From: a virus
IMG/VR virus record: IMGVR_UViG_3300046835_000038
Coordinates: 1-46,197 of that record
Length of the DNA: 46,197 nt
Direction: 5' to 3' (one strand)
Positions 12,774 to 19,578 of this stretch are shown here, in pieces (positions within the stretch are counted from its first letter, which is position 1; each line of letters starts with the position of its first letter). Below the pieces are notes generated by a model. The model saw only the letters and a list, made by a program, of their open reading frames with translations. It was not told the DNA's origin and searched no databases. The position numbers and the translations under genes are program-made.

Positions 12774-13741
12774 GGCCACCCCGGCGTAAGCTCTTCGTGA
12801 ACGTTCAGCGCGCGGCGATAGCGCGCGGGATCTTCTAGGCTCGCGGTACCGGAGCACACCGGGAAGTAAGAGCACATGCGGCCGAAGCGGCGGCAGCTCT
12901 CCGGGTTGCGCGGCCAGCGCTTCGCCAGCTCGCTCTCGCGGATCAGGCGCGCCACTTGCCACGTGTCCCACTGCGCGTCTAGCTCTTCGCTCTCGAGACG
13001 CACCACGGTGCCGCGCACATAGTAACGATCGGGGTTGCTGGCGATGGCTTCACGGATGCGCGCTTGGTAGTCGGCGGCGCTCTCCGGCTGATCGCGGCTC
13101 TTGTTCGCTTGCAACGGCCGTTGCTTCGGCTTGCCCAGCACATCGTAGATCACACCGGCCGGCTCGAAGCCGAGAGCGCGCGCGCCGGCATAGTAGGTGG
13201 AGACTTGCGTATCCACTTGGAGCACTTGCCAGTAGTCGGAGCCGGGGGAGAGATCGTCGGAGCTCGTTTTGTGCTCCACGATGTAAATGCGGTTTTCGTA
13301 TCGGTGGAGCGCCAGTGCATCGATCTTGCCGCCGAGCACGAAGGTGCGGCTCTCGTGGCCGGTGGCCGGGTTGATCAGCGGCGCGCGGAATTCGAGCTCC
13401 ACGCCGATCGTTTCCAGCGGCTCATCGCACCACCGAAGATCGTAGCCGCGCAGCATCTCCACGGCGCGCGCGCGATCGAAGGCGTCGGTGTCCGGCGGCA
13501 GCGTCGCGAGCGCGTGGGAGAGCCGCAGCGTGCCGGCAATGCCAAGCCCACGCGGGGCTCTCCACCACGCTTCGAGCGCGCGGTGGATCAGCGTGCCGAA
13601 GCGGAGCGCGGCCGCATCTTCGCCAGCGCTCCGGAAGCCGAGCTCATAGGCGTTGTGGTGCTCGCGGCTACAGCGGCGGTGCGCCTTCGCTTCACTGTTC
13701 GTAAGGACTCGAATGGACACACGTGGGCTTATAAAGCGCAC
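12770..13741 (-). CDS. RecB/Cas4-like PD-(D/E)XK nuclease with putative Fe-S cluster
   Basis: A 323-residue protein from a GTG at 13741, the first start after an in-frame stop. The nuclease signature is GGKIDAL with D141, then IVEHKTS with E156 and K158. Four cysteines, C24 and C283/C290/C296, are placed as in Cas4 and AddB, where one N-terminal and three C-terminal Cys hold a 4Fe-4S cluster. It probably resects DNA ends for the Sak4/SSB-like pair. An operator core at 13734 overlaps its start codon, so repressor binding would also block expression. Confidence 0.85.
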   Translation of the reverse strand: MRFISPRVSIRVLTNSEAKAHRRCSREHHNAYELGFRSAGEDAAALRFGTLIHRALEAWWRAPRGLGIAGTLRLSHALATLPPDTDAFDRARAVEMLRGYDLRWCDEPLETIGVELEFRAPLINPATGHESRTFVLGGKIDALALHRYENRIYIVEHKTSSDDLSPGSDYWQVLQVDTQVSTYYAGARALGFEPAGVIYDVLGKPKQRPLQANKSRDQPESAADYQARIREAIASNPDRYYVRGTVVRLESEELDAQWDTWQVARLIRESELAKRWPRNPESCRRFGRMCSYFPVCSGTASLEDPARYRRALNVHEELTPGWP

Positions 13742-13747
13742 TTTATA
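13734..13747. promoter_or_regulatory. Putative repressor operator (site 3)
   Basis: AAGCGCACTTTATA overlaps the start of the leftward recombination operon. Beyond it lies TATAAAGTC, so the two-part arrangement matches that at 15021-15045. Read on the minus strand, CTTTATATAAAG (a 12-base palindrome) covers the likely -10 region. Confidence 0.6.
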
Positions 13748-13934
13748 TAAAGTCTACAGATAATCCTCCGAGGTTGATTTTTTTTGAATTGTGCGATCAC
13801 TCCCGATCGGGGTGTGTGTCAGGTGTGATCGTGGCGTTGCCGCTCCCACAATAAAGCGACACCGCCGGGGGGCGATCGTGGGCTTGTGGGAATTGGTCAT
13901 GTTCACCGGGGGCGAGTGGTGAGACACCGCCGGG

Positions 13935-14312
13935 ATGGCCGTCACTGCCGCAAACCTCGCTGCTGTAATCCGCGCGCTGTATGGGTGGGAGCCGGGCGAG
14001 CGCGTCCCACCCGGCGCGCTCGTGCGTACCTTCGAGCTGGATCTCGTGGGTGTGAGCTCGGGCCGGCTTGGCCTATGTGGCCAGCGGCTTACCTACGCCG
14101 AGCTAGCGCCGCGCGCGGATCAGCTGCGCGCGTGGGCGCGTGGCGCATGCGCGTGGATTCTCCACCGGATGCGGCTCACCGCCGAGATCTCTCCGTCGGA
14201 GCTGGCCGAAGAGCTGTGCGACGTGGAGCCGGCCATAAGACTCAAGCCCGTATGCGTAGCCGATGCGCTCGAAGCGGCCGAGAGAAACGCCGCAGCGCAC
14301 TACCGCCGTTGA
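13935..14312 (+). CDS. Hypothetical protein convergent with the repressor gene
   Basis: A 125-residue mostly helical protein with the motif YGWEPGERVPPGALVRTFELDL and two internal Cys. The ATG at 13935 is preceded by no clear ribosome-binding site. Its last 13 bases overlap the 3' end of the repressor gene on the other strand, so strong transcription of one could interfere with the other. It may be a lysogeny-side gene. No family was recognised. Confidence 0.55.
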   Translation: MAVTAANLAAVIRALYGWEPGERVPPGALVRTFELDLVGVSSGRLGLCGQRLTYAELAPRADQLRAWARGACAWILHRMRLTAEISPSELAEELCDVEPAIRLKPVCVADALEAAERNAAAHYRR

Positions 14313-14977
14313 TTGCTGGACGGCCGCGGGGTGCGGCGGCGCGGCCGCTTCATCTTGGCGGTGGGCGCTACGATCAGCGTGCCGGCTTTGAGCGCTTTGC
14401 CGACGGCTTCGAGCTCCACATCCGTCGGCGGCGCGTTACGCCGGAGCGCGGCCGCTGCGGCATTCTCGCGAGCGTTGACGGCCGATGCCTTGGCTTCTTG
14501 GATGGCCACCGGATGATCGGAGCCTTCGCTTCGCGCGAGCGCGTAGCGCTCCACAAACGCGGAAACGAAGCTCCGGGTAAGCGGCTGGAGCGAGCCGGCC
14601 ACGCTGCGGTGGTACTCGGCCAGCGCTTCGATCTGTTCGGTGCTGGCGCGGATCTCAAAGAGCACCGCGCGCACATCATCATCGGCTAGAAGCTTTTCCA
14701 TGCGTTGTAGTCCGGGGGAGTGATGGCCGTACACGAGCTGATCGAGCGTAAAGCCGGTGAGCTCGGAGACGCGGCAAAGCGTGGAGAGCTTCGGTGTGCT
14801 CTTGCCTACGTCCAGCAAATGCAAGCCCTGGTAGGTGATCCCAAGCTCGGGTGCGAACGTATTACGGTTGTAACCAGCGCGAAGGTAAGCCGCCCACATG
14901 CGGCGATTGACGGTGTGCTCGGCAAGCGGATCGGAGACGTTCGGTTCCGGATGCGTGGCCAAGTGGTGCGGCTTCAC
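14300..14977 (-). CDS. CI-like phage repressor (XRE-type HTH)
   Basis: A 225-residue protein from a GTG start at 14977. Residues about 27-80 form an XRE helix-turn-helix (MWAAYLRAGYNRNTFAPELG, then LLDVGKSTPKLSTLCRVSEL). An Ala-rich helical region and a basic C-terminus follow. I see no LexA-type Ser/Lys self-cleavage motif, so induction would need another route. It lies opposite a Cro-like gene with operator elements between them. I infer that it binds the AAGTGCACTT sites to hold lysogeny. Confidence 0.75.
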   Translation of the reverse strand: MKPHHLATHPEPNVSDPLAEHTVNRRMWAAYLRAGYNRNTFAPELGITYQGLHLLDVGKSTPKLSTLCRVSELTGFTLDQLVYGHHSPGLQRMEKLLADDDVRAVLFEIRASTEQIEALAEYHRSVAGSLQPLTRSFVSAFVERYALARSEGSDHPVAIQEAKASAVNARENAAAAALRRNAPPTDVELEAVGKALKAGTLIVAPTAKMKRPRRRTPRPSSNQRR

Positions 14978-15018
14978 TTGGGTACTACTGGCAACGGATG
15001 AGCATTAGTCAATACCCG

Positions 15019-15047
15019 TTGACTTTATATCAAGTGCACTTTATAGC
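15019..15047 (+). promoter_or_regulatory. Promoter of the Cro-like gene, leaderless
   Basis: TTGACT (15019-15024), a 17-base spacer and TATAGC (15042-15047). The predicted transcription start falls on the ATG at 15054, so the message would have no leader. The operator core lies in the spacer and overlaps the -10. Confidence 0.65.
15032..15045. promoter_or_regulatory. Putative repressor operator (site 4), switch region
   Basis: AAGTGCACTTTATA is the best palindrome core of the four sites. The preceding GACTTTATAT (15021-15030) resembles a second half-site. It lies between the divergent repressor and Cro-like genes. Binding would occlude the -10 of the rightward promoter. Confidence 0.65.
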
Positions 15048-15053
15048 CGGCCG

Positions 15054-15308
15054 ATGAGACTCCGGGTGTGGATCCAGCGTGGTGGCCGTGGAGCGATGTA
15101 TCGGCTTCACCTGCTCTCCGGCGTTTCGTACCAAACGATCCACGCGCTCGTAACGCAGGATCGCCGCGTCAAGTTTTACGACGTGGCCAAGCGCATCTCC
15201 GATGCGACCCGTGGTGTTGTTTCGATTGCCGAGCTGTGTGAGTCGCGCCGGGTGCGTGTGCGCAAGCGCAAGCGCCGAGCTGCGGCCGCAGTGCGCGCGG
15301 CCGCGTAG
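15054..15308 (+). CDS. Cro-like small HTH regulator
   Basis: An 84-residue protein with an HTH of the Cro/XRE kind (MYRLHLLSGVSYQTIHALVT, then FYDVAKRISDATRG) and a very basic Arg/Lys/Ala tail. The divergent neighbour encodes the putative repressor, as in lambdoid switches, so it probably represses the lysogenic promoter and opens the lytic programme. Initiation appears leaderless (see promoter 15019). A 10-bp hairpin (15324-15346) follows. Confidence 0.7.
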   Translation: MRLRVWIQRGGRGAMYRLHLLSGVSYQTIHALVTQDRRVKFYDVAKRISDATRGVVSIAELCESRRVRVRKRKRRAAAAVRAAA

Positions 15309-15323
15309 TTGTCTTCGTGCCTT

Positions 15324-15346
15324 GCGCGCAGCCGTCGGCTGCGCGC
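15324..15346 (+). terminator. Attenuator-like hairpin after the Cro-like gene
   Basis: Perfect 10-bp stem GCGCGCAGCC/GGCTGCGCGC with loop GTC. The bases after it (GCATTCGTGTCT) have no T run, so full termination is doubtful. A pause, attenuation or antitermination target is likelier. Confidence 0.5.
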
Positions 15347-15379
15347 GCATTCGTGTCTCTAGCTCCGGGAGCCCTACCG

Positions 15380-15634
15380 GTGACGATCACGATTCTCGAT
15401 TTGCGCCGCATCCACGAGCACGCATGTGCGGCGCGACAAGCCGCGTACAAGGTGCATGTGCGCTCGCTTGCGTGCGAAGAAGCCACGTGGCTCGCGTTGT
15501 GCAATGCATGCCGTGAGCTCAACGTGTGTAGTGGGTGCGATGCGCCGTACGAGCGATGCGGCCCCACCTATTGGGAGACACAACGCAAGTGTTGTCCCGA
15601 TTGCTCGCACGTAGCGCCGGGGACGCATGGGTGA
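15380..15634 (+). CDS. Cysteine-rich small protein, first gene of the replication operon
   Basis: An 84-residue protein. I chose the GTG at 15380, behind GGGAG, rather than the upstream start. It has eleven cysteines (such as CNACRELNVCSGCDAPYERC and CCPDC), enough for two zinc-binding sites, and an N-terminal helix with a His. The C-terminus overlaps the primase gene by eight bases. A small zinc protein before a Prim-Pol may assist priming or regulate the operon. Confidence 0.6.
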   Translation: MTITILDLRRIHEHACAARQAAYKVHVRSLACEEATWLALCNACRELNVCSGCDAPYERCGPTYWETQRKCCPDCSHVAPGTHG

Positions 15635-17726
15635 TCAACCTCCGGATCTCGCGAGCGAATCTCCGGACTCCCCGAAGCTATTGGCTGCGTTGGCGCTGGC
15701 CGAAGCGTGGGGTGTGCGCATCGCTCTCGCGCACTGGATCACGGCCGGACTTTGCTCGTGCTTCAATGCCGAGTGTCCGAATCCCGGCAAGCATCCACTC
15801 GGCGGCGCGGGGTGGAAAGAGCGAGCCACGAGCGATCCGATCGCGATTCGCGCGCGGCTGGATGAGTTTCCGCTTGCCAATATTGGCATACTCACCGGCC
15901 GCGCTTCCGGAGTCGTGGTGCTGGACGTGGACGGGGCCGAAGGGGACGCCACGCTGGCGAAGTATCCGCCGCTACCAGCGGCACCGATGGTGATCACCGC
16001 GCGCGGCTGGCATGTGTACTTCGCGGCCGGGGATGTGCCGCTTCGCAATCGTGTGGGTGAAGGCGGCCGGGGCTTTGGTCCGGGCTTGGACTTCCGGGGT
16101 GAAGGCGGCTTCGCGGTGATTCCGCCGAGCATCCACGAGTCCGGCCACGTGTACAGCTGGCATGCCGGCAGCGGCTACCAAGTACCGCTGCCGATGCCCA
16201 CCGAGTGGATCGTGGAGCATACGTGCGATCGCGTGGCGGCGATGCCGTCGGCGCAGCTCTCGCTCGTGCCGGCGGCCGGTGGGGCGCGCGCGGATCGGTG
16301 GGCGCGGGGAGCTCTCGAGAGCGAGATCCAGACCGTACGCACCACCGCCGAAGGCGGCCGCAATCGCGCACTCAATGATGCGGCGTTCAATTTGGGGATG
16401 CTCGTGGCGGGGGATCGGCTGGATGCCGGAGACGTGAAGCGCTCGCTCTTGGCTGCGGCCATGGAAGCGGGGCTTCCGGAGCTTGAAGCGCAAAAGACGA
16501 TTCGAAGTGGCTTCGCGGCCGGCTACCAAAAGGATCGAAGGTCGGGTCCCACTCGAGAGCTCACGAAGCCCGGATACACGAACGGAGCACACACCACCGT
16601 GGTGGAATCGTGGGAACCGCCGGGGCCGCCGGCCGAGACGGGTCCAGCGGCCGCGCAGCCGACGGCTGCGGAGCCGCCGAGTGCGATGATCCCGCGCTAC
16701 CACACGGCGCAGCTCTTCGCACCGCTACCGCCGCAGCGGTGGTGCGTACCGGGGCTCCAGATCGGGCCGGGGCGGCCGACACTGTTAGTCGGCTTCGGGG
16801 CATCGGCCAAAACGATCGCGGTGCAAAGCTTGGCGTTGTGTTTGGCCACGGGGCGGCCGGTGTGGGGCCACTTCGATAGCGCACCGATGAGTGTCTTACA
16901 CATCGATTACGAGCAAGGTCTGTACGCCACGGCCAAGCGGTATCAGCGTTTGGCAATTGGGCATGGCATCGATCCGGCGGAGCTCGAAGGCCGGATCGAA
17001 TATGTCGAGATGCCGCGGGTGTACTTGGACAAGAAGGGGGCGGAGTCCGAGTATCGGCGCGCGTGTGCCGGCTTCGATCTCGTGATCGTGGATGCGCTGC
17101 GCGGGGCGGCTCCGTTCAGCGACGAAAACGATAGTTCGTTCCGGAGCGCGATCGATGTGCTCACGTTCGTTTCGCAGTGCGAGCAATGCAGCATGCTCGT
17201 ACTCCATCACGCTTCGAAGCCGCGCAAGGATAACGCCGGGGCTCCGGGGGGCGGTGGCGATGCGCGTACGCTCGCGCGGGGTAGCAGCGCGATCTATGAC
17301 GCGTCCGGATGCGTGCTGAACTTCGTGGCGCAGCCGGACGGCTCGAAGCTTGTGCGGCAAGTCAAGATGCCGGCCGAAGCCGAAGGCATGGAGCTCGAAG
17401 CCTTCGAGCTATGCGTGGAAGATGTGGCCGTGGACGGCCGGCCGTCGGCGGGGGTGCGCGTGTGCTGGCGCAAGCCCGTGCCGATCGATGAGTCGGCCAA
17501 GGCGTCCGAAGCCTTCGAGCGAGACGCCAGCCGAATACTCAAAGCGGTACGGCTCCACACGGCCGGCGGCAGCGCGAACCAAATCGTGGCGCGCTGCGGT
17601 GTGGGGCGTAACCGCGCGCTGGATGTGCTTCGGGCGCTGGCCGATGAAGGTCGGCTGGAGCTCGTGAAGGGGCCGCGATCGGCCAAGGTGTACCGGATCC
17701 TGGCCAATGTAGGGGGTAAAACATGA
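15627..17726 (+). CDS. Prim-Pol / RecA-fold ATPase replication protein
   Basis: A 699-residue protein joining three parts. First, an N-terminal Prim-Pol domain (PF09250-like): VLDVDG for the metal acidic pair, RGWHVYFAAG for the nucleotide His, and LDFRGEGGFAVIPPSIH. Second, an AAA_25/RepA-like ATPase with GFGASAKT as Walker A (about 388-396) and LVIVDALRG as Walker B (about 481-490). Third, a C-terminal winged HTH (NQIVARCGVGRNRALDVL). It probably opens the origin and primes or unwinds DNA. The next gene carries an iteron-like array, a likely target. Confidence 0.85.
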   Translation: MGDQPPDLASESPDSPKLLAALALAEAWGVRIALAHWITAGLCSCFNAECPNPGKHPLGGAGWKERATSDPIAIRARLDEFPLANIGILTGRASGVVVLDVDGAEGDATLAKYPPLPAAPMVITARGWHVYFAAGDVPLRNRVGEGGRGFGPGLDFRGEGGFAVIPPSIHESGHVYSWHAGSGYQVPLPMPTEWIVEHTCDRVAAMPSAQLSLVPAAGGARADRWARGALESEIQTVRTTAEGGRNRALNDAAFNLGMLVAGDRLDAGDVKRSLLAAAMEAGLPELEAQKTIRSGFAAGYQKDRRSGPTRELTKPGYTNGAHTTVVESWEPPGPPAETGPAAAQPTAAEPPSAMIPRYHTAQLFAPLPPQRWCVPGLQIGPGRPTLLVGFGASAKTIAVQSLALCLATGRPVWGHFDSAPMSVLHIDYEQGLYATAKRYQRLAIGHGIDPAELEGRIEYVEMPRVYLDKKGAESEYRRACAGFDLVIVDALRGAAPFSDENDSSFRSAIDVLTFVSQCEQCSMLVLHHASKPRKDNAGAPGGGGDARTLARGSSAIYDASGCVLNFVAQPDGSKLVRQVKMPAEAEGMELEAFELCVEDVAVDGRPSAGVRVCWRKPVPIDESAKASEAFERDASRILKAVRLHTAGGSANQIVARCGVGRNRALDVLRALADEGRLELVKGPRSAKVYRILANVGGKT

Positions 17727-18391
17727 GACGCGCCAAGAGTAGTACCAAGCGCGCGAGTGGTACTCAAATACCACTTAGTACCGGGTATCAGTGGCTCCCC
17801 GATCGTCCAAGTGATCACCCCCCGAAGATCACCAATACACCGGTACTGACTGGTATCCGGACATATGACCGTACCGCAGCTCCGACTGGTACTCACTCAC
17901 CCCTTATGGGGGTGAGTACCAGTCTGGAGCTCTCTAGCGTCGGCTTCGGAGTCCGGAGAGTGAAGCTCGAAGATCAGTCTTTGGAGTGCCGAGAAGTCTT
18001 AGCGCTGCGCGCTTCGCTGTTACCCCTACTGCCGGCTTCGGTGAGCTTGTGCGGGGTGACAGATAGCAAGCCGCTAGCTCTTACCATCACCACGAGCCGA
18101 GCCGTCTGGATGGCGCTGAGACGCCTTCGGCGCGTGGTGTTCGGGATCCAGGAGTGGAGCGCGCTCGTGTCCGGATGTGAGGACGATCGGGCTTCACCCT
18201 ATCACCTGATTCAATGGTGTGAGGCAAAGACACGTAGACCTACATGGAAGGTCAATGAGCTTGACACAATTGGACAGCTGCCGAAGACGAGCCGGCGCGC
18301 GGGGTGGGGTGCGAGTGTCGGCCAAGTCTTAGACGGGTGGGGAATCGAGCTGCGCGCGGTGCATGTCGGGGCGGTGGTGCCGGATGCGTAG
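17723..18391 (+). CDS. Hypothetical protein overlapping an origin-like repeat array
   Basis: A 222-residue frame overlapping the primase stop by four bases and the RuvC-like start by eight, so it is probably translated. The first 70 residues are encoded by the TGGTAC repeat array (17735-17925) and look low in information (Thr, Pro and Ser rich). The rest (MALRRLRRVVFGIQEWSALV and on) appears normal. No family was recognised. As with lambda O, an origin inside a gene next to the replication enzyme is plausible. Confidence 0.6.
   Translation: MRRAKSSTKRASGTQIPLSTGYQWLPDRPSDHPPKITNTPVLTGIRTYDRTAAPTGTHSPLMGVSTSLELSSVGFGVRRVKLEDQSLECREVLALRASLLPLLPASVSLCGVTDSKPLALTITTSRAVWMALRRLRRVVFGIQEWSALVSGCEDDRASPYHLIQWCEAKTRRPTWKVNELDTIGQLPKTSRRAGWGASVGQVLDGWGIELRAVHVGAVVPDA
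17735..17925. repeat. TGGTAC-type iteron array, candidate replication origin
   Basis: About ten copies in alternating orientation of a motif close to TGGTACT or its variants TGGTATC and CGGTACT lie in 190 bases. They include AGTGGTA...TACCACT and the long hairpin listed separately. The array directly follows the Prim-Pol/ATPase gene. Iterons bound by an initiator beside the replication gene are the usual origin layout, but no AT-rich unwinding region is obvious. Confidence 0.5.
17884..17924. other. Long hairpin inside the iteron array
   Basis: A 13-bp perfect inverted repeat GACTGGTACTCAC/GTGAGTACCAGTC (17884-17896 and 17912-17924) continues as CCCC/GGGG with a TTAT loop and a three-base bulge. 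There is no T run after it, so it is not a terminator. The stem arms contain the iteron motif itself, as in an initiator or priming hairpin. Confidence 0.55.
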
Positions 18392-19061
18392 GCGCACCCA
18401 TAAGGCGTCTCCGGTACAGCTGGAGCTCACCGGTACGCGCACCGGTATCGAAGCGCCGTCGGCGCTCTCGCGCTGGAGCACGAGCCGGGATGCGAAGGCG
18501 GAGACGCCAGCGCCGAAGCCGTGGCTGGCCGTGGTGCTGGCCGTGGACACCGCGCGCATGAGTGGCTGGAGCATCGCGCTGCGCGGCAAGTACATGTGTA
18601 GCGGGGAGCTGGACACGCTGGATGAAGCCATCGTGGAGCAAGTGGTGTCGAATGCGTGCGCGCTCTCGACGGAGCACCGCGTGCCGGTGGTGATGGTGCT
18701 CGAAGCGCCGTGGGGCGGTAGCCCGAATATCGTGGCGATGCTCGGCGCAGCGCGAGAGCGGTGGCTGCGCGCGTGGCGATGCGCCGAGCAAGCGAGCGCG
18801 CGGGTGGTCTACGTCCAGCCGAATCAATGGCGGGGGGTGGTGCTCGGACGCAAGTGGGCGAGCGCACCGCGCGATGCGGTGCGCGCACATGAGCAAGTGA
18901 TCGCGCGCTGGTGGGCGAAGCTGCGCATCGTGGGCGCGGATGAAGCGCCGGCCATTTTGATCGGCCGGTGGGCGAGTCAAGCGCGGCCGGTGGGGCGCTC
19001 GATTGGCAAGCGCGCGATGCGTGCGTCGGTGCGCGCGTGGACGGAAGGCGGCTCCGTATGA
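18384..19061 (+). CDS. RuvC-like Holliday junction resolvase
   Basis: A 225-residue protein. I start it at 18384, eight bases before the previous stop, giving the MRRRTHKASP N-terminus. The RNase H-fold signature is present: VVLAVDTARMSGWSIAL (first Asp), VVMVLEAPWGG (Glu) and GADEAPAILIGRWA (late Asp). These acidic residues bind Mg2+ in RuvC-type resolvases. It would cut branched DNA produced by phage recombination before packaging. The next gene overlaps in ATGA form. Confidence 0.75.
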   Translation: MRRRTHKASPVQLELTGTRTGIEAPSALSRWSTSRDAKAETPAPKPWLAVVLAVDTARMSGWSIALRGKYMCSGELDTLDEAIVEQVVSNACALSTEHRVPVVMVLEAPWGGSPNIVAMLGAARERWLRAWRCAEQASARVVYVQPNQWRGVVLGRKWASAPRDAVRAHEQVIARWWAKLRIVGADEAPAILIGRWASQARPVGRSIGKRAMRASVRAWTEGGSV

Positions 19062-19300
19062 TGAAGCACGTGCTTTGGACGATAGCCGGCGGGGCCGGAG
19101 CGTATTTCGCGGCCGCGTATCTATGGCCGTTCATCGGACCGCGCTTGTTTGTGCCATGTCCGATCCCCACGGGCTTCGGCTGCATGCTGCTAGCGCTTGC
19201 GGGCGCGGTGTACGGCGGCGGCACGTCCTACCAGATCACCGAAGAGCTGGAGCGGCTGGCGCTGATCAAAATGCTCAATCGAAAGCGGGGGCAAGCATGA
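19058..19300 (+). CDS. Two-helix membrane protein
   Basis: An 80-residue protein beginning at the ATG at 19058. Segments VLWTIAGGAGAYFAAAYLWP and GCMLLALAGAVYGGG are hydrophobic, and the C-terminus is a charged helix (ITEELERLALIKMLNRKRG). Two helices with a charged cytoplasmic tail fit a holin or other envelope protein. There is no supporting neighbour of known lysis type except the glycoside-hydrolase-like gene two genes on. Confidence 0.55.
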   Translation: MMKHVLWTIAGGAGAYFAAAYLWPFIGPRLFVPCPIPTGFGCMLLALAGAVYGGGTSYQITEELERLALIKMLNRKRGQA

Positions 19301-19578
19301 CGCTATCAAGCCGAGAGCTCCGGACGGAGCGCGGGGTATCCGAAGAGCTGATCGCGTGGCGCGCGTGGCGGCGCAGCATGGCGCTCACGATCCCCGAAGC
19401 CGCAGCCATGGCCGGGGTAAGCGAGCCGTGGCTGGAGCGTCTCGAGACGGGCAAAGAGCGCACTACGCGGCCGGGGACACTGATCAAGCTCCACGCTTTG
19501 ATGGAGCGCTGGAGCGAAGACATGCGGCCGAAGAAAATCGAGCGGCGCGGTGGCTGGCGAAAAGGGAAACGATCATGA
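19297..19578 (+). CDS. Small XRE-like HTH protein
   Basis: A 93-residue basic protein. Residues about 18-55 (LIAWRAWRRSMALTIPEAAA, then GVSEPWLERLETGK) form an HTH in which the second helix is followed by W-L-E-R-L-E, as in XRE domains. The C-terminus is Lys/Arg-rich (KKIERRGGWRKGKRS). It is coupled on both sides by four-base overlaps. It may regulate the accessory genes that follow. Confidence 0.65.
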   Translation: MTLSSRELRTERGVSEELIAWRAWRRSMALTIPEAAAMAGVSEPWLERLETGKERTTRPGTLIKLHALMERWSEDMRPKKIERRGGWRKGKRS

